The notes beneath the pieces are model-generated. The model made no database searches. It was not told the origin of the DNA and saw only the letters and a program-made list of their open reading frames with translations. From a virus, in IMG/VR virus record IMGVR_UViG_3300008516_000271, positions 1-23,546 of that record: a stretch of DNA of 23,546 nucleotides. The stretch is one strand, 5' to 3'. Made by a program: the position numbers and the translations under genes. Below, piece by piece: positions 1 to 5,813 of this stretch. Position 1 is the stretch's first letter. Each line of letters begins with the position of its first letter.

Positions 1-881
1 TTCGGGCCACGTTTGTAGAACTCCTCGACGAATTCTTCAGGAAGTTTGAAACCACAGAACTCTAGATTGACCCTGCGTCTGTACTTCTTTTGCTTTCCAA
101 CTCCGATGTTTTCAATGATTAAGAGATCACTCATTCGAGCATCAATTCTTGAAACTAAACCTGATGCTGAACGAATGGTGATACCAAGAGCCTTGGCTAC
201 ATCTATGGACTCAACCCAACGAGCATCACCTTCTTCTACTTTACTCGTCGCAAAGATGAACCTTAAAGCTCTTTGCATTGCGTCTCTTGTTTTGGTTGGT
301 GGTTCTGTTGTTGGTTTTGGTGTGACTTTCACCCTCTTCTTTGCTTTCCTCCCGCTACGGCGGTAGTACTCTTCGACGAACTCCCTTGCACTGGTAAATG
401 GACAGTCATCTCTTACTTGTCTCAAGGTCTTCTTGCCATCGGCCTTCATCTCAATAAATTCATGCATCTTTCTACCGATACTAGTCATTAATCCAGATGA
501 TGAACTTTTAGGAATGTCTAGATGCTTAGCGATGTCTGCATTGCCTATCCACTTTCTAGTCCTGTAGGTTTCGTCAAAGAGGAAAGCTAAAGCCCTCATT
601 GTCCTTTCGGATCTTTCCTTTTCTGCCATTTGTATTTTCCTCTTGAACTCAACTTCGTTAATTTCATCTTGGCTTAAAAGTCTAACTGGTCCGTGTTTAC
701 CCCTCCTTTCTGTTCCTGGTATATATTTAGCTTTTGTGTGCTTTTTAACGCACTTACCTATTGCTCGTAGATCTTCTTTGATTGATTCTGTTGTTTCAAC
801 ACAAGTTATAGGTAGGTTGTTTGGGTCAAGCGGTATACCCCCTAGACTGATGCCTTCTAATTTTGGAATATTTTTTTTCAT
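1..881 (-). CDS. Partial protein with two winged-helix-like repeats (C-terminus beyond window)
   Basis: An open frame runs from an ATG at 881 to the left edge without a stop (293 codons seen), so the gene is truncated by the window. AGAGGAG at 891-897 is a good ribosome binding site. Residues about 94-176 and 201-291 are two copies of one unit. Each has a helix with RAL-x-F-I/L-F, a tryptophan, an A-D/I-V/I-AK-x-L helix, an I-x-x-S-S/A-SGL-x-x-x-I recognition-like helix, a basic stretch, and a closing E-FVEE-Y/F-Y-R/K-R-S/G. That layout resembles winged-helix DNA-binding domains. The linker is Lys/Pro/Thr-rich. The likely role is sequence-specific DNA binding, as a regulator or nucleoid/replication accessory. 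I do not recognise the family. It is the last minus-strand gene seen after the accessory block, separated from it by a structured gap. Confidence 0.75.
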   Translation of the reverse strand, partial: MKKNIPKLEGISLGGIPLDPNNLPITCVETTESIKEDLRAIGKCVKKHTKAKYIPGTERRGKHGPVRLLSQDEINEVEFKRKIQMAEKERSERTMRALAFLFDETYRTRKWIGNADIAKHLDIPKSSSSGLMTSIGRKMHEFIEMKADGKKTLRQVRDDCPFTSAREFVEEYYRRSGRKAKKRVKVTPKPTTEPPTKTRDAMQRALRFIFATSKVEEGDARWVESIDVAKALGITIRSASGLVSRIDARMSDLLIIENIGVGKQKKYRRRVNLEFCGFKLPEEFVEEFYKRGP

Positions 882-921
882 CCCTGTACTCTCCTCTGTT
901 AAGGGGGGGAAGAAAAGGGGT

Positions 922-1069
922 TACAATCCTTATTTTTGACAAGGCATGGACCCCCGGCCACGACTATCCTTTTAGCCTCTATTAAGACTGATCCGCAAAG
1001 ATTTTTCCGGCACGACAGATCTAAGTCTTTCCCCGCAGGATTGTAGACAGGTCAGAGGAGTTTCGTGCC
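922..1069 (-). ncRNA. Candidate structured RNA with pseudoknot topology in the gap before the winged-helix gene
   Basis: The 228-bp gap between two minus-strand genes is locally GC-rich and contains three long complementary pairs. They are 922-930 with 1037-1045 (9 bp, perfect), 984-993 with 1018-1029 (10 bp with a 2-nt bulge), and 1009-1015 with 1063-1069 (7 bp, perfect). The second is nested in the first and the third crosses both, which is a pseudoknot arrangement. No convincing ORF and no tRNA T-loop was found. It could be a 5' leader element of the gene starting at 881 or an independent small RNA. The strand is assigned from the flanking genes; the pairing itself is possible on either strand. 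Confidence 0.4.
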
Positions 1070-1109
1070 AACCACCTAGGTGAGTGTGGTCGCTGGGGAG
1101 ATAAACTGT

Positions 1110-1901
1110 TTAATCAAGAAAAGTTACGCCGGCATTCCAGCGTCCCTCAAATTCTCGATTCATTATAACAAGGTGCCAATCTCGGAGTTTAACAGTCTTG
1201 TGATCTGGATGACTTATGGAACCTCTTGCATAAACGCTGTTCACTCTGACCATTTCTTGCATAATCTTGGTTCCATCTTTATTTAAACGACCTGTATCAA
1301 CGAGAGCCGTACTTGTACCTGTGGTTCTTATAACTTCTGCGGCCATGTGTGGCGTACCTGCCATTCGACCACGAACCATCCTAACTAAAGGTTCATTTGT
1401 GTGAATGAAGTAATTTTGCTCATCAAAATCTGATTGAGGAACAAAGTACCATTCTCCCTGTCTTATAACTTTTGCACCCCTCCTTTCTGCTTCTCTAACA
1501 GGATTTCTTTTTAAACTCTCGATAGCTTGCTCAACGGTCGTTATTTGAGCATCGCTTGGAAGACTTGCAATAAAGTATTCCCTCTCATCATGACCGCAGA
1601 GGAGACGATCAAAAATACCTGGTTCATTCTCGACTCCAAGTACAACATGACGTGTCTCGGGTCGATGTGAGAGAATCCTTATACGCTCGTGATTGTCAAT
1701 GAAAAGAATAAACTTTTCAACTCTTTTCTTGTGATCACGAAGAATATCGAAGGCAAAGGTTGGATCTGGTTCCCTAGTAAAACTTCTTATTCTCCGCTTC
1801 CAGACATTCTCAGCCTCACCTCTATCATTACGAACATCAATTTCGAGATTGCATTGTTTAAAGTGTTTCTCCAACACTTTTTTCCAGTGATCATACCGCA
1901 T
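1110..1901 (-). CDS. Conserved-looking phage protein of unknown function, 263 aa
   Basis: The ATG at 1901 has GGAGAAAAC just upstream and overlaps the stop of the preceding motif protein by 11 nt, so the two are translationally coupled. The protein is soluble, basic and without membrane segments. The C-terminal half has distinctive blocks: RQGEWYFVP, a GTPHMAAEVI segment, YARGSISHPDHKTVKL and a Trp/Arg-rich end. The His/Asp/Trp content of these blocks could form an active or binding site, but I cannot assign a fold or name the family. It is the last gene of the tightly packed accessory operon. The reading frame is secure; the function is open. Confidence 0.75.
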   Translation of the reverse strand: MRYDHWKKVLEKHFKQCNLEIDVRNDRGEAENVWKRRIRSFTREPDPTFAFDILRDHKKRVEKFILFIDNHERIRILSHRPETRHVVLGVENEPGIFDRLLCGHDEREYFIASLPSDAQITTVEQAIESLKRNPVREAERRGAKVIRQGEWYFVPQSDFDEQNYFIHTNEPLVRMVRGRMAGTPHMAAEVIRTTGTSTALVDTGRLNKDGTKIMQEMVRVNSVYARGSISHPDHKTVKLRDWHLVIMNREFEGRWNAGVTFLD

Positions 1902-2265
1902 GTTTTCTCCTTAGTTCCTCGACTTTTTCTTGTGCCTTTTTGACATCCGGTCCAATGTTATGAATCACATATGGTGCCCCGGCTGGAGTATCTATTGTCC
2001 TGATTACAGAACCCAGTTCATTGAGAATTTTCAGAACATGATTGAATGTGTATGGATTATCTTCAAAGTCATATGACTGAAGATCTCCATCCATTAATAG
2101 CATATCAAATGCGGTGATAATATCATCTTTGTGAACAAATGAATTATCAAAGAGATTCATATGTTCACGTATGCTCAAGAAGTTTTCAATTGCGAAATCT
2201 TCTGGCAAAGCAATTATGTAGTTTATAGAAGAACTATTCGTAACAAAGTCCTGCTTTATTTTCAC
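1891..2265 (-). CDS. TNSSS-motif small protein D
   Basis: The start is a GTG at 2265, preceded by GGAGG four bases upstream; upstream in-frame ATG codons lie inside the neighbouring gene and lack a site. The 124-aa product begins MKIKQDFVTNSSSINY, nearly identical to three other products in this operon. The body (IALPEDFAIENFLSI..., then several acidic helices and a Lys/Arg-rich helical tail) resembles motif protein A (LPEDFAIENFLSIRE against IPSEFKIQDHLSMLE). The family function is unknown to me. The constant N-terminus with a diverged body looks like a tag or recognition segment, possibly a substrate of the radical SAM enzyme or acetyltransferase upstream. That link is inference from gene order. 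Confidence 0.8.
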   Translation of the reverse strand: MKIKQDFVTNSSSINYIIALPEDFAIENFLSIREHMNLFDNSFVHKDDIITAFDMLLMDGDLQSYDFEDNPYTFNHVLKILNELGSVIRTIDTPAGAPYVIHNIGPDVKKAQEKVEELRRKHAV

Positions 2266-2275
2266 TTTTCCTCCA

Positions 2276-2644
2276 CTACTGGGTGGACATTGATTCAAAT
2301 TTAACAGTCTTGAGTTTCTGCAAAAAGAAACTTGATTCCTCTGGTCTAACATTAATGTGTTCCAAAATTATGTGTTTCATGTAGTATGGAACATTATCAT
2401 AGTCATTGAACATTGAAGTAGAATCCTCTAACTTGAAATTTCTATCATTGAGCATTATAATCGTAGGTTGAAAGAACCTCATGTGCTTAAAGTCATTTCG
2501 GTAGCTGTAAACCCTCATCAGATTCTCCATGTACGCTCCAAAGAGATCGAAGAATCCATCGAGAGAAAAATCCTCTGTCATCTCCAGATAGAGATAGAAA
2601 TTTGCAGAGCTACTGTTGGTTATAAAATCAGCTTTTATTTTCAT
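2276..2644 (-). CDS. TNSSS-motif small protein C
   Basis: A 122-aa protein starting with ATG at 2644 (sequence MKIKADFITNSSSANF). Its first 17 nt overlap the end of the metal-binding gene upstream: the TGA stop of that gene is read here inside the Ala-Asp codons GCTGAT. AAGAGATT before the ATG is a weak ribosome binding site, so translational coupling is likely. The body is rich in aromatic residues, Met and Asp (LYLEMTEDFSLDGFFDLF) and is a diverged paralogue of motif proteins A and D. Its stop is followed at once by the GGAGG that serves motif protein D. The biochemical role is unknown. Confidence 0.8.
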   Translation of the reverse strand: MKIKADFITNSSSANFYLYLEMTEDFSLDGFFDLFGAYMENLMRVYSYRNDFKHMRFFQPTIIMLNDRNFKLEDSTSMFNDYDNVPYYMKHIILEHINVRPEESSFFLQKLKTVKFESMSTQ

Positions 2645-2921
2645 AATCTCTTACCCAGTTGCTGTTGCCCTCATCATCCCAGAATCTTGTAAATATGTGA
2701 GTACACCTTTTACACTTAATGAGAGTTGCTGAACTCAAAAATAATATTGATCTAATAGCTTCCTTCCCACAGTCAGGGCACATTCGCATGTCTGTTATCA
2801 AATAAGTAAGTTTGTTGTGGTCCACTAAAAGTTTATCACATGGTCTAGAACAATTGGCATAAACTATGCACTTGGGACACGGAAACCCATCTGGTAATAC
2901 TAATTCAATTGGAAGATTCAT
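2628..2921 (-). CDS. Small Cys-rich metal-binding protein (two cysteine clusters)
   Basis: I chose the ATG at 2921, which directly follows the upstream stop (TAA 2925-2923) by one base and points to coupled translation; a longer frame back to 2999 would lie inside the upstream gene. The 97-aa product (MNLPIELVLPDGF...) has an N-terminal cluster CPKC-x5-C-x3-C and a second set CPDC ... CKRC. The first looks like an Fe-S or zinc site, the second like a zinc ribbon. It ends in an acidic/aromatic tail. It lies between two TNSSS-motif genes, so it may take part in the same process as a metal-binding partner or electron carrier. The function is not known; the metal-binding call is from cysteine spacing only. 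Confidence 0.7.
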   Translation of the reverse strand: MNLPIELVLPDGFPCPKCIVYANCSRPCDKLLVDHNKLTYLITDMRMCPDCGKEAIRSILFLSSATLIKCKRCTHIFTRFWDDEGNSNWVRDYENKS

Positions 2922-2922
2922 C

Positions 2923-3324
2923 TTATAGGTGAGGGAAGGCACTTCCACACTCCTTGTAGTAGCTGTGTTCATCGTAACTATGTGGAAACATTTTCTCATC
3001 CATATCAGAAAGAGATTCGTCTCTCAATACCCACACTACCCATTTATGTCTTGTCTCTTTAACATAATGAAGGACGTGTGAATATATTTGTGATTGATAA
3101 TCTTCTTCCTTAACTCGATCTTTGGTATGCACAATGGCATCTACATAACCATGTAATGCTGCCCTAATGTGATCGGTGCTATCCCACTCCCTGCCATAAG
3201 ACTCCAGATATGCCTGGGCCTCTTCTTTTGAATATATGGTATCTGGATCTTTATTGTACTTCTTCCAATTGATAATGAAAGCAGTTGAACTGCTATTTGT
3301 CACGAAGTCTTGTTTTATCTTCAA
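2923..3324 (-). CDS. TNSSS-motif small protein B
   Basis: The frame begins at a TTG at 3324 with GGAGG five bases upstream; the product (133 aa) starts MKIKQDFVTNSSSTAF, matching its three neighbours. It overlaps the end of motif protein A by 32 nt. After the tag the sequence is not clearly alignable to A, C or D: a hydrophilic helical segment (EEAQAYLESYGREWDSTDHI), then a Trp/Val-rich strand-like region (HKWVVWVL) and a His/Tyr-rich tail ending in CGSAFPHL. The combination of a conserved N-terminus and an unrelated body argues that the N-terminus itself carries the shared function. No catalytic motif was recognised. Confidence 0.78.
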   Translation of the reverse strand: MKIKQDFVTNSSSTAFIINWKKYNKDPDTIYSKEEAQAYLESYGREWDSTDHIRAALHGYVDAIVHTKDRVKEEDYQSQIYSHVLHYVKETRHKWVVWVLRDESLSDMDEKMFPHSYDEHSYYKECGSAFPHL

Positions 3325-3709
3325 CGAGTCCTCCGATCTCCTTTACCTTATTAAGAACTTCAGACACCCCAATATTCACTACAAGATTATTACCTTCGTG
3401 GGGTATGTCATATTCTGCAACTGTAAACTTAAGGTCTTGACAGATATCTAACACAATCCACATATAGATTTTGCTGTCCACCCACAACTGATCAATTATA
3501 CATCCCTCTTGAAGAAGTACCTCAAAGAAATGTGTTAATCTTTCTACATCCAACTCAACATCTTGACCTATTGTGTAGTGTTCAAATCTATTAAAAATTC
3601 CTCCCTTTTCTAGCATTGACAGGTGGTCTTGTATTTTAAATTCTGATGGGATCATAACAACATAACAGGCAGAAGAACTGTTGGTTACAAAATCAGCTTT
3701 GATTTTCAC
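3293..3709 (-). CDS. TNSSS-motif small protein A
   Basis: The start is a GTG at 3709, just downstream of GGAGGAGAAAG; the first 17 nt overlap the end of the acetyltransferase gene, whose TGA stop is again read as part of GCTGAT (Ala-Asp). The 138-aa product begins MKIKADFVTNSSSACY, followed by hydrophobic VVMIP and a body with acidic helices and strand-like WIVLDI and NLVVNIG segments. It is clearly homologous to motif protein D over much of its length. It is the first of the four motif genes and lies immediately after the acetyltransferase and radical SAM genes. The role is unknown; it is a candidate substrate or partner of those enzymes. Confidence 0.8.
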   Translation of the reverse strand: MKIKADFVTNSSSACYVVMIPSEFKIQDHLSMLEKGGIFNRFEHYTIGQDVELDVERLTHFFEVLLQEGCIIDQLWVDSKIYMWIVLDICQDLKFTVAEYDIPHEGNNLVVNIGVSEVLNKVKEIGGLVEDKTRLRDK

Positions 3710-4076
3710 CTTTCTCCTCCGGAAATCTTACAACTACGTGGTCTGTTACTTCAAAGAATCCGTATTTCCCAAACCACACTATCAACTCTTCTAAATTCAT
3801 TCTCCCATAGGGGTTTATTGGGTTGATAATTGCTATACCCCTTTCATCACAAATTTCAATTAGGCGTTTCATCAAAACTGTACCATGCCCCTTACTCTCT
3901 TCTCTTGACTTTATTCTGTGAAAGAAGAATAAAGGATATGGACACTCTATATTATATCCTAACAAAAATTTTTTATGTTTCTCCACGCCGACTATTGAAA
4001 GTTCACAAATTCCTTTGTGAGTTGACAAACAGATAACCTCATCATTAACTATTTCTTGAGTTATCTTTGGTTCCAT
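3693..4076 (-). CDS. GNAT-type N-acetyltransferase (predicted)
   Basis: A 127-aa protein from an ATG at 4076 with AAGGAG upstream, 12 nt after the radical SAM stop. The centre has a strand with FFFHRIKS followed by REESKGHGTVLMKRLIEIC, which matches the GNAT acetyl-CoA pyrophosphate-binding segment (R/Q-x-x-G-x-G/A then a helix). Next comes an IAIINPINPYG strand, a helix and GKYGFFEV, the usual C-terminal GNAT pattern in which a Y-x-x-x-GF turn closes the fold. Known GNATs move an acetyl group from acetyl-CoA to amines or protein N-termini; the acceptor here is unknown. Its 3' end overlaps motif protein A, suggesting joint expression and possibly a shared target. Confidence 0.7.
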   Translation of the reverse strand: MEPKITQEIVNDEVICLSTHKGICELSIVGVEKHKKFLLGYNIECPYPLFFFHRIKSREESKGHGTVLMKRLIEICDERGIAIINPINPYGRMNLEELIVWFGKYGFFEVTDHVVVRFPEEKGENQS

Positions 4077-4088
4077 GCTCGACTCCTT

Positions 4089-5090
4089 CTATAAACCAAA
4101 TGGACACCTTTCTTTGTTCTCCTCTAACATTAACCTAGTTTTCACAAATGCAAGACTTAGTTTCCATGCATCCTCAATTGATGCATCTTTAAGAGATACC
4201 CCATACTTGTCCTTGTCTGCAAATGAGCATGGCATCAACATCATGTCTGGACTTATATAACATGACATACGAGCAGCCTCACAAGTATCAAGAAACATCT
4301 CCTCCATCTTAGTTAAAGTTGTAGTTTGTGTAATTCGATTGACTAAACAAGAGTCCATACCTATTTTGAAATTTGTTTTTCCCTCCAACCTTAGGTCAAT
4401 GAACTCTTTCAAATCGTCGTTTGTCAAGATCCAGTCTTTTAGTTTTTTACCCCTCCCTTGAGGTTTGAACAATAAGAAAATGACAGCATTTAATCTGTCT
4501 AGATCAATCTTTCCGCCCCAGACATCCTCACCTTTGAGAATTTTTTCTGCTTTCTCTAGAGATTCCTTAGACAATAGGAAGTGTAGATTTGTCTTTATAT
4601 CAGAATCCATCAACCTCTGTAAAGCAGAATGTGTAAAGTCTTGATCATAATCTGACACTGCAACGGCCCCGCACATCTTTGATATCTCGGTGTGTTCGCT
4701 TGTCAGACCTAGACCTGATGTTGTGTAATTGGGGACTACGACATTTTCCCGAGCATACCCAACAATCTCTCCAAAGTTTTCATGTAAATTTGGATCTCCC
4801 CTTCCGCCTAATGCTACCTGGTTTGTATAGGTTTTAGATTCATCTATGATCCTCCTGAAATCCTCAAGTTTCATGTTTGGTTGTTCTTGGCCTCCTTGGT
4901 AACAAAACTTACACTTATTTGGACAATGACCCATAATCCCAATGTCAATTAGATTTGGGTAGTCCAGAATGAATGGATCAGGAAAATCATGTTTTCCAAA
5001 CATAATCTCCTTACCATTTTCCACATTAAAAATAATTACATACCGACCCGTCTCAATAATTTTCTTCGTTCCAACCGTTCGTGCAACCAT
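4089..5090 (-). CDS. Radical SAM enzyme with auxiliary cysteine cluster (SPASM/twitch-like)
   Basis: A 333-aa protein from an ATG at 5090 preceded by GGAGGGAAG. Residues 56-63 are CPNKCKFC, the CxxxCxxC motif that binds the [4Fe-4S] cluster used to cleave S-adenosylmethionine. GGRGDP at 95-100 corresponds to the GGE/SAM-contact strand. Later features are a NYTTSGLGL strand and FLLFKPQGRG near residue 210. The C-terminal third has further cysteines at about 248, 270, 277, 288 and 329, consistent with an auxiliary Fe-S cluster as in SPASM or twitch domains, although the spacing is not the textbook SPASM pattern. Such enzymes often modify peptides and proteins, so the small motif proteins next door are attractive substrates. 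A nucleotide or cofactor substrate remains possible. Confidence 0.88.
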   Translation of the reverse strand: MVARTVGTKKIIETGRYVIIFNVENGKEIMFGKHDFPDPFILDYPNLIDIGIMGHCPNKCKFCYQGGQEQPNMKLEDFRRIIDESKTYTNQVALGGRGDPNLHENFGEIVGYARENVVVPNYTTSGLGLTSEHTEISKMCGAVAVSDYDQDFTHSALQRLMDSDIKTNLHFLLSKESLEKAEKILKGEDVWGGKIDLDRLNAVIFLLFKPQGRGKKLKDWILTNDDLKEFIDLRLEGKTNFKIGMDSCLVNRITQTTTLTKMEEMFLDTCEAARMSCYISPDMMLMPCSFADKDKYGVSLKDASIEDAWKLSLAFVKTRLMLEENKERCPFGL

Positions 5091-5098
5091 CTTCCCTC

Positions 5099-5296
5099 CT
5101 AATGAAATATGTCTGTGGTCAATGCTAGTAAAATAAATCCCGATACTAAAATAAAAAAGGTACCAACTGCATAGGCTGCTCTTTCAAGAGTCTTCCTGTA
5201 GGCTCTATGTATTAAGTAGAGGCCAAACCAAAGTCCACAGATCACTATTAGGAAGAGGAGACATCTAATGACAAGCCAAAAATCGACGTCATACAT
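5099..5296 (-). CDS. Small two-span membrane protein
   Basis: A 65-aa product from an ATG at 5296 with GGGAGGAAGATCA upstream. Two hydrophobic segments are visible, residues about 7-28 (VIRCLLFLIVICGLWFGLYL) and 42-62 (AVGTFFILVSGFILLALTT), joined by a basic loop (HRAYRKTLERA). This predicts an inner-membrane protein with two helices. It lies between an acidic small protein and the radical SAM gene, separated from each by about ten bases. No family is recognised. Small membrane proteins of this type are common in phage accessory regions; a holin-like role cannot be excluded but nothing else in the window supports lysis functions. Confidence 0.65.
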   Translation of the reverse strand: MYDVDFWLVIRCLLFLIVICGLWFGLYLIHRAYRKTLERAAYAVGTFFILVSGFILLALTTDIFH

Positions 5297-5308
5297 TGAT
5301 CTTCCTCC

Positions 5309-5527
5309 CTAGTGTGTTGATTCTTCTTTTTCCTCATTTTTCCAATTTACCTTGGCCCCCAACTCTTCAAGGAACATGATACTTGTAATAATTTGTTTCT
5401 TTGCTACAACTCTTAGTTCCTCCGTATCTGCTAAGTTTTTAGTAATTAGTATCTCACACAACTTCTCAACTGCGTTGTATGGAACCTCTGGAAAAATATC
5501 TTCGTTAACATTATTCATTTCATTCAT
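5309..5527 (-). CDS. Small acidic protein, first gene of the accessory operon
   Basis: A 72-aa protein from an ATG at 5527 with AGGAG six bases upstream. The sequence is helical and acidic (VEKLCEILITKN, VVAKKQIITSIMFLEELG) and ends in a charged Asn/Glu/Lys-rich tail. There is no signal peptide, membrane segment or metal motif. It is the promoter-proximal gene of the minus-strand accessory operon, immediately after the leader that contains a terminator-like structure. No function can be proposed from the sequence. Confidence 0.6.
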   Translation of the reverse strand: MNEMNNVNEDIFPEVPYNAVEKLCEILITKNLADTEELRVVAKKQIITSIMFLEELGAKVNWKNEEKEESTH

Positions 5528-5563
5528 TTAGGTCTCCTATTCAATTTTTTGTTCCATAGTCCT

Positions 5564-5668
5564 AAAAAAATTCCCGGCTCTTGACAAAAGGAGGTTAACT
5601 GAGGGGCGTACCTTTACAGCACAGTCCTCATTTTTTTTGAGATAGGGCCAATCTCAAAGAGCCGGGAA
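5564..5668 (-). promoter_or_regulatory. Leader RNA with terminator-like stem: candidate attenuator, riboswitch or small RNA
   Basis: Read on the minus strand, TTCCCGGCTCTT (5668-5657) pairs perfectly with AAGAGCCGGGAA (5582-5571) over 12 bp and is followed at once by seven Us (5570-5564), the signature of an intrinsic terminator. The stem encloses about 75 nt that can form two further hairpins (5651-5657 with 5637-5643; 5626-5630 with 5600-5604), giving a three-way junction. It lies between a promoter-like box and the first gene of the accessory operon, so it could prematurely end the transcript. The plus strand lacks a U-run after the stem. Confidence 0.5.
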
Positions 5669-5711
5669 ACTTATAAACAATTTAAAAACTACAACCATAT
5701 CACTTTAAAAT

Positions 5712-5723
5712 TAATATATATAG
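5712..5723 (-). promoter_or_regulatory. Promoter-like AT box upstream of the accessory operon
   Basis: On the minus strand this reads CTATATATATTA, a good -10-like element about 45 bases before the structured leader. The identical 12-mer occurs on the plus strand at 21339-21350 ahead of another gene. No clear -35 hexamer is present here. The stretch 5670-5760 is very AT-rich and could also serve the divergent plus-strand genes. Confidence 0.3.
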
Positions 5724-5813
5724 TTATTCAACTTATTAATGAATCTGACCATCCCATTTATTACATAGCAAAGAACAAATAATAAATGCCAACTATCCAT
5801 GGAGATAGCGCGA

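Noticed and set aside
46-366. Plus-strand frame of 106 codons at the left edge
   Set aside because: It lies wholly inside the minus-strand winged-helix frame, which has a ribosome binding site and a repeated domain; the plus frame has neither.
922-1069. tRNA or tmRNA in the structured gap
   Set aside because: No T-loop GTTCRA sequence, no cloverleaf spacing and no CCA end could be found on either strand.
2266-2352. Longer version of motif protein D starting at 2352
   Set aside because: The extra 29 residues lie inside the upstream gene, lack a ribosome binding site, and the GTG at 2265 follows a GGAGG and restores the family N-terminus.
2922-2999. Longer version of the Cys-rich protein starting at 2999
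   Set aside because: The extension overlaps the end of motif protein B in another frame and has no convincing ribosome binding site; the ATG at 2921 directly follows the upstream stop.
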